From: Thermogemmatispora aurantia
GTDB lineage: Bacteria > Chloroflexota > Ktedonobacteria > Ktedonobacterales > Ktedonobacteraceae
Length of the DNA stretch: 64,000 nt
Assembly: GCF_008974285.1 (NCBI RefSeq)
Contig: NZ_BKZV01000004.1
Coordinates: 294,752-358,751, forward strand
Reading direction: 5' to 3'
In this document: piece after piece, positions 55,979-64,000 of the stretch
Position numbering within the stretch: position 1 is the first letter of the stretch
How the letters are laid out: each line of letters starts with the position of its first letter
The notes under the pieces: generated by a model
What the model saw: only the letters and a program-made list of their open reading frames with translations
The model's database searches: none
Told to the model about the DNA's origin: nothing
Position numbers and translations under genes: made by a program

Positions 55979-56642
55979 TCAGCCGGCTTCTCTCCTGGGC
56001 TGGGGGAGTAATCGGTCTGCTCTTTTCCTTTCTTGTCCTGAACGGTGCCTTTCTTCCTTTGTTGTGATCTTCCTGGTCGGGTTGGTCTGTCTGCTTGCCT
56101 GTATCTCTCCTCGTCCTGTGAGCAGCGCTGTCGCGGGTTGTGCAAGTGGGGGAGTAGGGGGACGGTCTGCTCTGGTGAAGAGGAGTGGTTGGGAACGGCC
56201 TGCTGCGTCGGTGCACGGCGCGGGGGAATTTTTTTGGTTTGGGCAGCGCTGGGCCGTCGCCCCTGGAGGACGGGCGGGTTGGAGAGTATTGAGCGAGGGC
56301 TGGGAACACGGGCTTCCTTTCTCTCTTCGTGGCCGGGTGAGGATCTCCATCGTTCTGGTAGAGCAGTGATAGTGCACGAGAAGGATGGGGCCGCTGCCGC
56401 GCTTCTCGCTGCTCTTGGCAGAGCTTGGCCTCCTGGCTGCTCTGCTGGACCATTCATCGCATCCTGCATGGAGGGACAGATCGACGCGATGCACGCTCCT
56501 CTACTGGTGGCTCTCGCTGAACCGGTACGGCAGGGGGAGCCAGTTGAAGCTTTTCTAACTTTTCTCTGGGGCCCTGGTGCTCGCTGGTCCTGGGATCTGA
56601 GGCGGCGGGCGCTGTCGGGGTGGGAATCGAAAGGAGGCGGCC
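55979..56642. other. Gap between gntR and the DUF347 gene
   Basis: 664 bases with several overlapping short frames on both strands but none with a ribosome-binding site and recognisable product. AAAGGAGGC at its end is the ribosome-binding site of the next gene. Nothing else identified. Confidence 0.4.
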
Positions 56643-57479
56643 ATGTCTGACTGGCGTCCTTCCTCGTTGGGCGTCTATCCTGCGGGGCAGATGCCGCCCT
56701 CGCCTGCCCCCTCGCCCCGTCAATGGCAGCCGCTGCTGGTCAAGGTGCCGGAGATCACGGTCTACTTCTGGGTGATCAAGCTCCTGACGACGGCTTTGGG
56801 TGAATCGACCTCAGATTTCCTGGTCTACCAGATCAATCCGTATGTGGCGGTGGGCTTGGGCTGTTTTGGCCTGGTGGCGGCTTTGATCTTGCAGCTCTCG
56901 CTGCGCCGCTATATCGCCTGGGTCTACTGGCTGGCAGCTTTGATGGTGGCAGTCTTTGGGACGATGGCCGCCGATGTGCTGCATGTGGTGCTCGGCATCT
57001 CGTATGTGGTCTCGACGACTTTTTTCTCGGCTGCCCTGGCGGTGGTCTTTGTGGTCTGGTATCTGTGTGAGCACACGCTCTCGATCCACAGTGTCTATCG
57101 CGGGCGCCGCGAGCTGTTCTATTGGGCGGCGGTGATTGCCACCTTTGCCCTGGGAACGGCGGCGGGTGATCTGACGGCGGCAACGCTCAATCTTGGTTAC
57201 TTCCCTTCGATCCTTCTCTTCGCGGTCCTTTTTGCACTGCCCGCGCTGGGATACTGGTTGCTACGTTTCAATGCAATTGCGGCCTTCTGGTGGGCCTATA
57301 TTGTGACCAGGCCCCTGGGAGCCTCGATTGCGGACTGGCTGGGCAAGCCCTATCTGGGGGGCCTCGGCCTGGGTGATGGTAAGGTCTCGCTGGTCTTACT
57401 GATCCTGCTGGTCCTCTTTGTGGTCTACTTGAGCGTCACACATCGTGACGTGCAGGGTCGTTCCGCTGAGAGACGCTGA
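56643..57479 (+). CDS. DUF347-repeat membrane protein
   Basis: A 278-residue inner-membrane protein with eight predicted helices. AAAGGAGGC lies just before ATG 56643. After a Pro-rich cytoplasmic N-terminus (1-33), four internal repeats follow, each with a Gly-x-x-x-(A/S/G)-Asp core at a helix start: TTALGESTSDFL, GTMAADVL, GTAAGDLT and GASIADWL. This is the signature of the DUF347 family (COG4705). Function is unknown; the four acidic motifs suggest a cation or manganese-like transport role, which is inference. It is monocistronic, with a Rho-independent terminator 70 bases after the stop. Confidence 0.82.
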   Translation: MSDWRPSSLGVYPAGQMPPSPAPSPRQWQPLLVKVPEITVYFWVIKLLTTALGESTSDFLVYQINPYVAVGLGCFGLVAALILQLSLRRYIAWVYWLAALMVAVFGTMAADVLHVVLGISYVVSTTFFSAALAVVFVVWYLCEHTLSIHSVYRGRRELFYWAAVIATFALGTAAGDLTAATLNLGYFPSILLFAVLFALPALGYWLLRFNAIAAFWWAYIVTRPLGASIADWLGKPYLGGLGLGDGKVSLVLLILLVLFVVYLSVTHRDVQGRSAERR

Positions 57480-57548
57480 TCAGCTCTGATCAGCTGACTA
57501 GCTGACTGAGAACGGACGGGCCTGTGCTGCGCTGGACAGGATCGTGAT

Positions 57549-57595
57549 GGGTGCCTCACCGTCTTCAGCGGCAGATGGTGGGGCACCCTGTTTTT
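57549..57595 (+). terminator. Rho-independent terminator after the DUF347 gene
   Basis: GGGTGCCTCACC (57549-57560) pairs with GGTGGGGCACCC (57577-57588) through 12 bp including one G-T pair, loop 16, then TGTTTTTGG. Confidence 0.85.
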
Positions 57596-57652
57596 GGCTG
57601 GTTCTGTGCTGTGTGCGTGACTGGCCGGAGCTGTTCCTCATGGTGAGTCAGC

Positions 57653-59356
57653 TCAACTCCAGCCGGAGCCTTGACCGGGCCTGAGCAGGGCCGTGCTGGG
57701 GACGATAGCGTAGAGGCGCACACTGATGCCACCGGCGCTGCTCATGGAGGCGAGGAGCTGATAGTGTTGGTCTAGCCAGCTCTCGACGGCGCTGACTTGC
57801 TGGGCAGCCTGGCTATCGGGGACGCGCCCGACAATGTAGAAGAGGCGCGGGTGTTGGCGGGCGTAGGCGGCGACGGCGTTGATGTCGAGGGCGGCGTCTG
57901 GTGTGCGTCCCGGGGCGGCGTAGCCGCTGTCGGTCTGCCAGGAGAGCAGGTTACCCGGGGCGTCATTGGTGAAGTGGGCCTGGCTGATGGGGTAGGCGGC
58001 GAAATAGTATTCGAAGGAGACCTGACAGCCCTGGATAGTGTTGTAGCAAACAAGGCCGTCGTTGGGCTGATAGTGGTGCTGGAGCCACATGGCAGCGCTG
58101 CGCCAGTCTTCGAGCTGAGCGTGGGGGTAGTAGTTGAGGGCGTTGACGAAGGAGAGGGCGACGAGGAGGAGAGCGAGCGCTCCCTGGAGCAGGCGCGGAC
58201 GCACGAGTGAGAGGCCCAGGGCGCTGAGGAGGGCGAAGGCGGGCATGGTGACCACCAGGTAGCGGGAGGAGAAGAGGCGGGCTGGTCCGAGTGAGAGGCC
58301 GAAGCTGAGCAGGATGGTCACGATGAACCAGCAGCTGATGAGCCAAAGCAGCGGCAGGTGGTCAGCGGCCAGATGCCTGGCATAGGTCAGCCAGCGATTG
58401 CCGTGCTGGACAGAGAAGGCTAAGCCCTGACGTTCGGCCCGGCGCAGGATGAGGGCCAGCGGGATCAGTAGCAGGGCTGGCAGGCAGCTCAGGACCAGCA
58501 GGGTCACGAGTGGATGATCGCCGCCGAGCATGACGGCCAGCAGGTTGAGCAGGTCGTGGAAATGTGGCTGTGCCAGCCAGTCGGTCTTACCAGTTTGCCT
58601 GGCGACGGGGATCAGCGGGAGGGCGAGCAGGCCAATAGCGACGAGGGCGCTGGCGATGAGCTTCCAGCGCTGGCGGGCGCCTTCGCGCCAGGCTGTGGGC
58701 AGCAGCCAGAGGCCGGCAATGGTTACAAGCTGGATGAAGAAGATGACCAGGCTGAAGAGCTGGGCGTAGAAGGCCAGGGTGGTGGTAACCACGTAGAGGG
58801 TCCACCAGCCGGCCAGGCGTCGGCGGGCGGTGTAGCAGGCAGCCAGGGCGTACCAGGAGAGGGTGAGCAGCAGAAGCTGCAGGGCGTAGGCCCGCGTTTG
58901 CTGGGCGTAGATGAGCGTCGAGTAGTTGAGCAGGTAGAGCAGGGCGGCGCAGAGACCGGCGGTGACGCTGAGGTAGCGTTTGCCGAAGAGGTAGACGACA
59001 ATGACGCTGAGGGCGGCGCAGATGGCCGAGGGGAGGCGGACGATGAATTCGGTGGGTGCCAGTCCGAGAGTGCCGGTGAGTTGCAGCCAGAAATGCAGCA
59101 GGAGATAGTATAGTTCCATATTCGGCTCAGGTCCCCAGATGGCTTGCCAGAGCCGCGGCAGTGGTTGGCGCGCCAGTTCGACGGAGAAGGCTTCGTCAAA
59201 CCAGAGGCTGGGCGATCCCAGAGCATGCAGGTAGAGCAGCAAGGCGAGTAAGAACAAACAGCTGACGGATAGCCAGGCTATGGCCAGGTCGCGCGACGCA
59301 CGCGAGCGAAGCTGCGGGCTGAGTGGACCGGTTGCATTCCGGGCGACAGGGTTCAT
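57653..59356 (-). CDS. GT-C membrane glycosyltransferase (family 39/PMT-like)
   Basis: A 567-residue integral membrane protein with about eleven to twelve helices. The first external loop carries SLWFDEAFSVELA with the Asp-Glu pair characteristic of the PMT/ArnT GT-C superfamily. EPNMELYYLLLHFWLQL follows, resembling the second loop motif. The C-terminal 170 residues are a soluble periplasmic-type domain (YYPHAQLEDWRSAAMWL onward). It should transfer a sugar from a polyprenyl-phosphate donor to lipid, glycan or protein on the outer face of the membrane. It stands alone with no transporter or donor-synthesis gene, so the acceptor is unknown. Confidence 0.85.
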   Translation of the reverse strand: MNPVARNATGPLSPQLRSRASRDLAIAWLSVSCLFLLALLLYLHALGSPSLWFDEAFSVELARQPLPRLWQAIWGPEPNMELYYLLLHFWLQLTGTLGLAPTEFIVRLPSAICAALSVIVVYLFGKRYLSVTAGLCAALLYLLNYSTLIYAQQTRAYALQLLLLTLSWYALAACYTARRRLAGWWTLYVVTTTLAFYAQLFSLVIFFIQLVTIAGLWLLPTAWREGARQRWKLIASALVAIGLLALPLIPVARQTGKTDWLAQPHFHDLLNLLAVMLGGDHPLVTLLVLSCLPALLLIPLALILRRAERQGLAFSVQHGNRWLTYARHLAADHLPLLWLISCWFIVTILLSFGLSLGPARLFSSRYLVVTMPAFALLSALGLSLVRPRLLQGALALLLVALSFVNALNYYPHAQLEDWRSAAMWLQHHYQPNDGLVCYNTIQGCQVSFEYYFAAYPISQAHFTNDAPGNLLSWQTDSGYAAPGRTPDAALDINAVAAYARQHPRLFYIVGRVPDSQAAQQVSAVESWLDQHYQLLASMSSAGGISVRLYAIVPSTALLRPGQGSGWS

Positions 59357-59546
59357 TCTTGCTTCATCCTTTATTAGGTAGAGTCACAGTCGCAAGCAAG
59401 CTTTCGATATGGATGAGCATATCATAAGCAAGCGAGAGGCAAAAGTGACCAGGACAGAGGTAATGGAGAGGGGAGGGAGAGGAGGCAGCCGTGGGCGAGC
59501 GGGGGAAGATAGCTGACACTGGGACATAACAATGAAGGCGTGCTAG

Positions 59547-59765
59547 CTAGGTAGGAGCCTCTGACTCGTGCTGTAGGGGTACGAGGTCAGAGAGGTGCTC
59601 GATCTGGCTCCAACCGCGGAGACGACGGTAGGTGCGGATGAGGTGGCCGAAAGTATTCTTGGGTAACATAACGAAGGCATCCTCCGCTTCTAATAGGTGA
59701 CATTGTGTGCCGTCGTAAGGAACATGTAGCACCGTTATCGCCCTGATATTCCTGCTATGATACAA
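59547..59765 (-). pseudogene. XRE-type HTH N-terminal remnant
   Basis: A 72-codon frame whose residues 33-60 read MLPKNTFGHLIRTYRRLRGW then SQIEHLSDLV, which matches the first helices of XRE regulators (FGxLIRxYRxxxGxSQ). The sequence ends in a stop soon after helix 2, so the DNA-recognition helix and all effector or TPR domains are missing. I read it as a fragment of the same XRE/TPR class whose tail is seen at 30526-30846. Confidence 0.45.
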
Positions 59766-59848
59766 GTCAGAGAAGCATCTGACTATCTCGATGGACAGTA
59801 TAGTCGTTCGACGAAGATACTGACAAGTAGAGAGGAGGGAACTTCAAC

Positions 59849-60075
59849 ATGGCCACCGCGCCCCAGCCCTGTCTCCCAAGCGTAGCGCGCAAACAGCCGC
59901 TCTGCGAGCGCTGCCTCTGCCGCAGCCTCTATTTCAACTCAACCAGCCGCAGCTTGCCGCCGTCAACCATCTCCCTCGCGAGCAGGTGGCCGAGACTCTC
60001 GCCGCTCTGCCCCAGGAATGGGAGCGCCTGCGCACCAGCAGCGGAGGACTGGCCGTCTGGGGGCGCAAACCATGA
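59849..60075 (+). pseudogene. Small ORF with probable frameshift, first of a coupled run
   Basis: ATG at 59849 has a good AGGAGGGA about eight bases upstream, but its frame (MATAPQPCLPSVARK...) drifts into low-quality sequence. The +1-shifted frame from about 59911 reads PLFQLNQPQLAAVNHLPREQ and LPQEWERL and ends in TGA at 60073-60075, overlapping the next start in the standard ATGA manner. The two halves suggest one small gene broken by a frameshift or read by programmed slippage. No family recognised. Confidence 0.35.
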
Positions 60076-60359
60076 GCCGGCGCCGTCCTTCTCCTCAAGA
60101 GCGCCAGCCGAGACGCCCGCGCCGCCGTTCGCTGCTGGCCGGCATGCCGCAGTTTCCACTGACCACCCTGGTTGAATGGGTCCTTGCCGGGCGTCTGCTG
60201 GCCGAACTCCAGGAGCAGCTCTTTGCCATGCTCTCCCCTGGCGGACAAGCCTGCTGGGAGCACTGGCTCCAGGCGCGAGAAGTTCTCTGGCTCCAGGGAC
60301 CCATTGCCCGAGAGCTGAGTGATGAGGAGCGAGCCACCCTGTCGGCATGCGAGAAATAG
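60072..60359 (+). CDS. Small unknown protein (95 residues)
   Basis: ATG at 60072 overlaps the stop of the frame before it. Residues 1-20 are very rich in Arg and Pro (MSRRRPSPQERQ), then a helical part follows (FPLTTLVEWVLAGRLLAELQ, WEHWLQAREVLWLQGPIA). Codon third positions are mostly G or C as in real genes of the region. It overlaps the next ORF by 13 bases. Function unknown; a basic tail plus helix could bind nucleic acid or a partner protein. Confidence 0.5.
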   Translation: MSRRRPSPQERQPRRPRRRSLLAGMPQFPLTTLVEWVLAGRLLAELQEQLFAMLSPGGQACWEHWLQAREVLWLQGPIARELSDEERATLSACEK

Positions 60360-60589
60360 AGGAAGTGCTCACCTTGCTGCAGCGGCGCTGCCAGCAGACG
60401 ATGACCAGCCGGACAGCCTGCCTGGTCTATTTCACCGAGCCGGAAATGCACCAGATCCGCTGGCTCCTGGGCCTGGTCGAAAGCTTACTGAGGCGCTTCT
60501 GCCATAGAGTGGAGACGAGAGATCTGTCGCTCGAACGGCGCCTTGGGAGAACCCTGCGCGACCAGCCGCGGCGCGAGAGCCTCAACTGA
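60347..60589 (+). CDS. Small unknown protein (80 residues)
   Basis: ATG at 60347 lies 13 bases inside the end of the preceding ORF. The peptide is mostly helical: MREIEEVLTLLQRRCQQ, TEPEMHQIRWLLGLVESLLRR, then a basic C-terminus. I do not recognise it. With the two preceding frames it forms a run of short overlapping genes transcribed toward the biotin operon. A separate promoter for bioF starts 21 bases after its stop. Confidence 0.45.
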   Translation: MREIEEVLTLLQRRCQQTMTSRTACLVYFTEPEMHQIRWLLGLVESLLRRFCHRVETRDLSLERRLGRTLRDQPRRESLN

Positions 60590-60609
60590 GCCGTCCCCCA
60601 AAAGTGCCC

Positions 60610-60638
60610 TTGTCAGCCTGGGCTGGCTCCGCTACAAT
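60610..60638 (+). promoter_or_regulatory. Promoter of the biotin operon
   Basis: TTGTCA (60610-60615), 17 bases, TACAAT (60633-60638), about 105 bases upstream of bioF. No BirA-type operator is seen. Confidence 0.65.
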
Positions 60639-60745
60639 AGGACCGACCGCGTCGCCTCAGCGCCTCGCCGGAGCAGAGCGCAACCGGGGCCACGAGGCAG
60701 AGCGAGCCAGAGACATCACAGCAGTGAGCGAGGGGGACAGGTAGA

Positions 60746-61945
60746 ATGATGCAAGAGGGCAGGCCCCTGGATTTCATGCGCGAGCGGCTGGAGGCCCTGC
60801 GTGAGGCTCAACTCTATCGGCGGCTGCGCCCGGAACTGGGGAGTAGCGAACCCTGGCTAGAGTGCAACGGGCATCGCCTGCTCAATCTCAGCTCCAACAA
60901 TTATCTTGGCCTGGCCACCCATCCAGCCCTCAAAACAGCCGCCAAGCAGGCCAGCGAGCGCTACGGTTGCGGCGCCGGCTCCTCGCGGCTCATCGCCGGC
61001 AGCAGCGATCTCCACGCCGAACTAGAGCGGCGCCTCGCCCGCTTCAAAAGGAGCGAAAGCGCCCTTCTCTTCAACAGCGGCTACGTTGCTAATGTCGGCG
61101 TCATCACCGCCCTCGTCGGTCCCGGCGACCTCATCCTCAGCGATGCCCTCAACCATGCCAGCATCATCGACGGCTGTCGACTCAGCCGCGCCACCTGCAA
61201 AGTCTACCCGCACAACGACAGCGATACCGTTGCACAGCTGCTTGCCGAAGCATATCGCAGCGGGCAGTATCGCCGAATCCTCGTCGTCACCGACTCCGTC
61301 TTTAGCATGGACGGCGACGTCGCTCCCCTGGAGGACCTGATCGCCCTCTGCCGTCAGTATGGTGCACTTCTGCTCGTCGACGAAGCCCACGCCACGGGCT
61401 GCCTTGGGCCGGGTGGGCGCGGGCTGCTCGCCGCCGTCGCCAGCGACTACGAGGGCATCATCGCCGTCGGCACTCTCAGCAAGGCCCTGGGCGGCTTCGG
61501 TGCCTTCGTCGCCGGTCCCACCCTCCTCATCGACTACCTGATCAACGTCGCGCGCCCCTTCATCTTCACCACTGCCCTACCTCCGCCGGTCATTGCTGCC
61601 TCCCTGGCTGCGCTCACCCTCCTTGAAGAGCAGCCCACACTCGTCGAGCGTCTCCAGGCCAACGCTGCCTACCTGCGTCGGGGACTGCAAGCCCTCGGCT
61701 ATGACACCCTGACCTCCCGCACCCATATCGTGCCGGTGCTCGTCGGCGATGCCGGGCTGGCCCTCAAGATGGCGGCGCGCCTGCAAGATTATGGTGTCCT
61801 CGCCGTCGCCATCCGTCCGCCAACGGTCCCAGCGGGCATGGCGCGCATCCGGGCCAGCGTCATGGCCGTGCACGAGCGCAGCGACCTCGATTTGGCCCTC
61901 GAAGCCTTCGAGCGTGTCGGGCGCGAGCTGGCGCTGCTCCGCTGA
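60746..61945 (+). CDS. bioF: 8-Amino-7-oxononanoate synthase
   Basis: A 399-residue PLP enzyme joining pimeloyl-thioester and L-alanine, the first committed ring-carbon step of biotin synthesis. [15 protein letters not shown] and [10 protein letters not shown] mark the alpha-oxoamine synthase N-terminus; [10 protein letters not shown] holds the PLP-ring Asp and His, and Lys246 in GTLSKALGG forms the Schiff base. Start ATG 60746 (or 60749) follows a purine-rich stretch. The family also includes 2-amino-3-ketobutyrate ligase, but the bioA and bioD neighbours decide for BioF. The gap to bioA is 133 bases. Confidence 0.92.
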   Translation: MMQEGRPLDFMRERLEALREAQLYRRLRPELGSSEPWLECNGHRLLNLSSNNYLGLATHPALKTAAKQASERYGCGAGSSRLIAGSSDLHAELERRLARFKRSESALLFNSGYVANVGVITALVGPGDLILSDALNHASIIDGCRLSRATCKVYPHNDSDTVAQLLAEAYRSGQYRRILVVTDSVFSMDGDVAPLEDLIALCRQYGALLLVDEAHATGCLGPGGRGLLAAVASDYEGIIAVGTLSKALGGFGAFVAGPTLLIDYLINVARPFIFTTALPPPVIAASLAALTLLEEQPTLVERLQANAAYLRRGLQALGYDTLTSRTHIVPVLVGDAGLALKMAARLQDYGVLAVAIRPPTVPAGMARIRASVMAVHERSDLDLALEAFERVGRELALLR

Positions 61946-62078
61946 GGGCGTAAGGCACGGCAGAGCTGAATCAGGCTCGGCCTGAGCAGCCCGAAGCAGG
62001 CCAGAACGCGGTAGAGGTGGAAGTCTGGACGTGCCGGCAGAGAGATGGAAAGAGACAACGGAGGAGAAAGGAGAAGCT

Positions 62079-63446
62079 ATGGCCTCTCACAGCGAGAGCA
62101 TTCGCTGGCAGAATCTCGACAAAAGCGTCCTCTGGCACCCCTTCACCCAGCAAAGCGACTGGGAGGCGGAAGCCCAGCTTGTCATCGAGCGCGCCGATGG
62201 CTGCTATCTCATCGACAGCGACAACAATCCCTACCTTGATGGCGTCTCATCGCTGTGGGTCAACATCCACGGGCATCGTCACCCGACCATCGATCAGGCC
62301 ATTCGCGAGCAGCTAGAGCGCGTCGCCCACACCACCTTTCTCGGCCTGACCCACCCTCCTGGCATCGAACTGGCGCAGCGGCTCGTCGATCTCGCGCCGG
62401 GGCGCCTGCAGCGCGTCTTTTACTCCGACACCGGGGCTGCCGCAGTCGAGATCGCTCTGAAGATGGCTATCCAGTACTGGCAACAGTGTCCCTCGCCCCA
62501 GCCGCAGCGCACCAAGTTTTTCGCCCTGCACAGCGCCTATCACGGCGACACCGTCGGCGCCATGAGCGTCGGCGGTATCGACATGTATCGTCGTTCCTAT
62601 CTGGCGCTGCTCTTCCCTCATGTTGAAGCTCGCAGCGCCTACTGCTATCGTTGCCATCTGCAAAAAAGCTATCCGGCCTGTCAGATGGCCTGTCTTGAAG
62701 AGGTGGAGCGAGTCATCAGCACCCATGCTCACGAGCTGGCGGCGGTCATCATGGAGCCATTGGTCCAGGCAGCGGCGGGCATCTATGTTTATCCCAAAGG
62801 CTACACGCGCGCCGTCTGGGAGATCGCCAAACGTCATGGCATCCTCTTCATCGCCGATGAAGTCGCCACCGGCTTCGGGCGCACCGGCAAGATGTTCGCC
62901 TGCGAGCACGAAGGTATCGAGCCTGACCTGATGGCCATCGGTAAGGGCCTGACCGGGGGCTACCTACCGCTGGCGGCCACTCTGGCCACCGAAGAGATCT
63001 ATCGCGCCTTCCTTGGTCCCGGGCGCACCTTCTATCACGGCCACACCTATACCGGCAATCCGCTGGCCTGTGCGGCGGCCCTGGCCAACCTGAAGGTCTT
63101 CGAGCAGGAGGAGACTCTGCAGCGGCTGGAGCTGCGCATTGCCTTGATGGAGGAGTGGCTGCGCTCGTTCCGCGCCCTACCGATCGTCGGAGACATTCGC
63201 CAGTGCGGTTTTATGGTTGGGATCGAGCTGGTACAGGACAAGAAGACAAAGACGCCTTTCCCGCCCGAGCAGCGGGTGGCTGTGCGCGTTATCAAGGAAG
63301 CACGGAAGCGTGGCCTGATCTTACGTCCACTTGGCGATGTTCTGGTCATCATGCCGCCGCTGGCGATCTCGCATCCCGAGCTGGTGCGCTTATTGGACAT
63401 TACGTATGCTGCTATCGAGAAAGTTGCGGAGGAAGTGCTCTCATGA
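62079..63446 (+). CDS. bioA: Adenosylmethionine-8-amino-7-oxononanoate aminotransferase
   Basis: A 455-residue class III PLP aminotransferase. ATG at 62079 has AAAGGAG six bases upstream; the frame extends to 62031 without a site. WHPFTQQSDWE near residue 22 is diagnostic of BioA. GHRHPTIDQAI, YHGDTVGAMSVGG and FIADEVATGFGRTGKM follow, and Lys289 in GKGLTGGYLPL binds PLP. It transfers the amino group of S-adenosylmethionine to KAPA to give DAPA. Its stop overlaps the bioD start (ATGA at 63443-63446). Confidence 0.95.
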   Translation: MASHSESIRWQNLDKSVLWHPFTQQSDWEAEAQLVIERADGCYLIDSDNNPYLDGVSSLWVNIHGHRHPTIDQAIREQLERVAHTTFLGLTHPPGIELAQRLVDLAPGRLQRVFYSDTGAAAVEIALKMAIQYWQQCPSPQPQRTKFFALHSAYHGDTVGAMSVGGIDMYRRSYLALLFPHVEARSAYCYRCHLQKSYPACQMACLEEVERVISTHAHELAAVIMEPLVQAAAGIYVYPKGYTRAVWEIAKRHGILFIADEVATGFGRTGKMFACEHEGIEPDLMAIGKGLTGGYLPLAATLATEEIYRAFLGPGRTFYHGHTYTGNPLACAAALANLKVFEQEETLQRLELRIALMEEWLRSFRALPIVGDIRQCGFMVGIELVQDKKTKTPFPPEQRVAVRVIKEARKRGLILRPLGDVLVIMPPLAISHPELVRLLDITYAAIEKVAEEVLS

Positions 63447-64000
63447 AATGGGCCTGCTTTATTACTGGCACCGATACGGGCGTTGGCAAGACCGTGGTTA
63501 CGGCGGCCCTGGCTGCGGCCCTGGTACAGCGCGGGCTGCGCGTCGGGGTGATGAAGCCGGCAGAGACCGACTGTCCCCCGGAGCAGGGACGTGAGGGGGC
63601 CCATGATGCGCAGTGGCTGCGTCAGGTGGCGCACTGTACGGCGCCGCTGGAGCTGATCGTCCCATATGCCTTGCCGCTGCCGCTGGCCCCGGCCCTCTCG
63701 GCGGAGGAGGCCGGGGTCACCATCGAATTGGCCGAAATCGTCCACTGCTATCGACAGCTCCTGGCGACCCATGATGCGGTGCTTGTCGAAGGAGCGGGTG
63801 GTCTCTTGGTGCCGCTGACGGCCCAGCAGACTATGCTTGATCTGGCCGTCACGCTGGGGCTACCGCTGCTGGTCGTCGCGCGCAACGTCCTGGGAGTCAT
63901 CAACCACACCTGTCTGACCGTCGCCGTGGCCAACCGGCGGACGCGCGTCCTGGGCGTTGTGCTCAACCATCCGGGAGCACCTGACGAGAGCGATCTGTCG
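63443..64000 (+). CDS. bioD: Dethiobiotin synthetase (3' partial)
   Basis: The first 186 codons are present; the gene runs past the window end. The N-terminus FITGTDTGVGKTVVTAALA carries the P-loop GTDTGVGKT, and MKPAETDC supplies the Lys and Thr region of the substrate site. VEGAGGLLVPL matches the conserved EGAGG segment and LVVARNVLGVINHT the later motif. It carboxylates DAPA to dethiobiotin using ATP and CO2. It overlaps bioA by four bases and should be cotranscribed. No bioB is present in the window. Confidence 0.95.
   Translation, partial: MKWACFITGTDTGVGKTVVTAALAAALVQRGLRVGVMKPAETDCPPEQGREGAHDAQWLRQVAHCTAPLELIVPYALPLPLAPALSAEEAGVTIELAEIVHCYRQLLATHDAVLVEGAGGLLVPLTAQQTMLDLAVTLGLPLLVVARNVLGVINHTCLTVAVANRRTRVLGVVLNHPGAPDESDLS

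Noticed and set aside
56045..56650. 201-codon plus-strand frame upstream of the DUF347 gene
   Set aside because: It overlaps several equally long frames on both strands and ends inside the ribosome-binding region of the next gene; no domain visible.
59929..60372. 147-codon minus-strand frame opposite the small ORF run
   Set aside because: No ribosome-binding site and composition typical of an antisense shadow; plus-strand frames show coupled starts and stops.

Overview
The window is high-GC, densely packed bacterial chromosome. LacI-controlled glycosidase clusters, Tat-type lipoprotein exporters, GTG/TTG starts, XRE/TPR remnants and a CrtYc/CrtYd-type lycopene cyclase fit a soil or thermophilic actinomycete-like member of the Chloroflexota, perhaps class Ktedonobacteria. 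That placement is my inference from gene style, not a database match. No rRNA, tRNA, CRISPR array or complete insertion sequence was seen.

Region 1 (1-17.8 kb) is a carbohydrate locus. Four intracellular exo-glycosidases, GH116 and GH29 on the plus strand and GH42 and GH31 on the minus strand, lie next to a LacI regulator, three MalK-type ATPases, a lipoprotein sugar-binding protein and two permeases. The enzyme set matches the bonds of fucosylated xyloglucan oligosaccharides. The same 14-bp palindrome sits at the GH31/lacI divergent promoter and just downstream of the binding-protein promoter, which ties the locus into one regulon.

Region 2 (18-24.1 kb) holds a YesL-like membrane protein coupled to a divergent GroEL-like protein that has lost a key ATPase aspartate, then an Asp-box beta-propeller protein and a halogenase-like flavoprotein. 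Region 3 (24.2-33.4 kb) looks like a defence or accessory island: an unrecognised three-gene operon whose middle protein has a long coiled coil and a degenerate McrB-like AAA domain, CutA, a decayed TPR gene, a 37-residue membrane peptide, and a NotI-like endonuclease overlapping an adenine methylase operon. Base composition drops in parts of it.

Region 4 (33.8-39.7 kb) is a second LacI locus, with an exported GH5 mannanase-like enzyme, the regulator, and a 1029-residue clan GH-A glycosidase. A metabolite/H+ symporter and a two-subunit lycopene cyclase follow.

Region 5 (42.9-56 kb) is a long minus-strand catabolic operon: a branched-chain-type ABC importer, then a ThDP enzyme, cupin, SDR, Dabb protein, flavoprotein dehydrogenase and aldehyde dehydrogenase. 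It faces a GntR/FCD regulator across a promoter region rich in GTATAC motifs. The logic suggests import of a carboxylic acid, oxidation to a 2-oxo acid, decarboxylation and aldehyde oxidation; the substrate is unknown.

Region 6 (56.6-64 kb) has a DUF347 membrane protein, a GT-C glycosyltransferase, an XRE remnant, a run of small overlapping ORFs, and the biotin genes bioF-bioA-bioD, the last cut by the window end.
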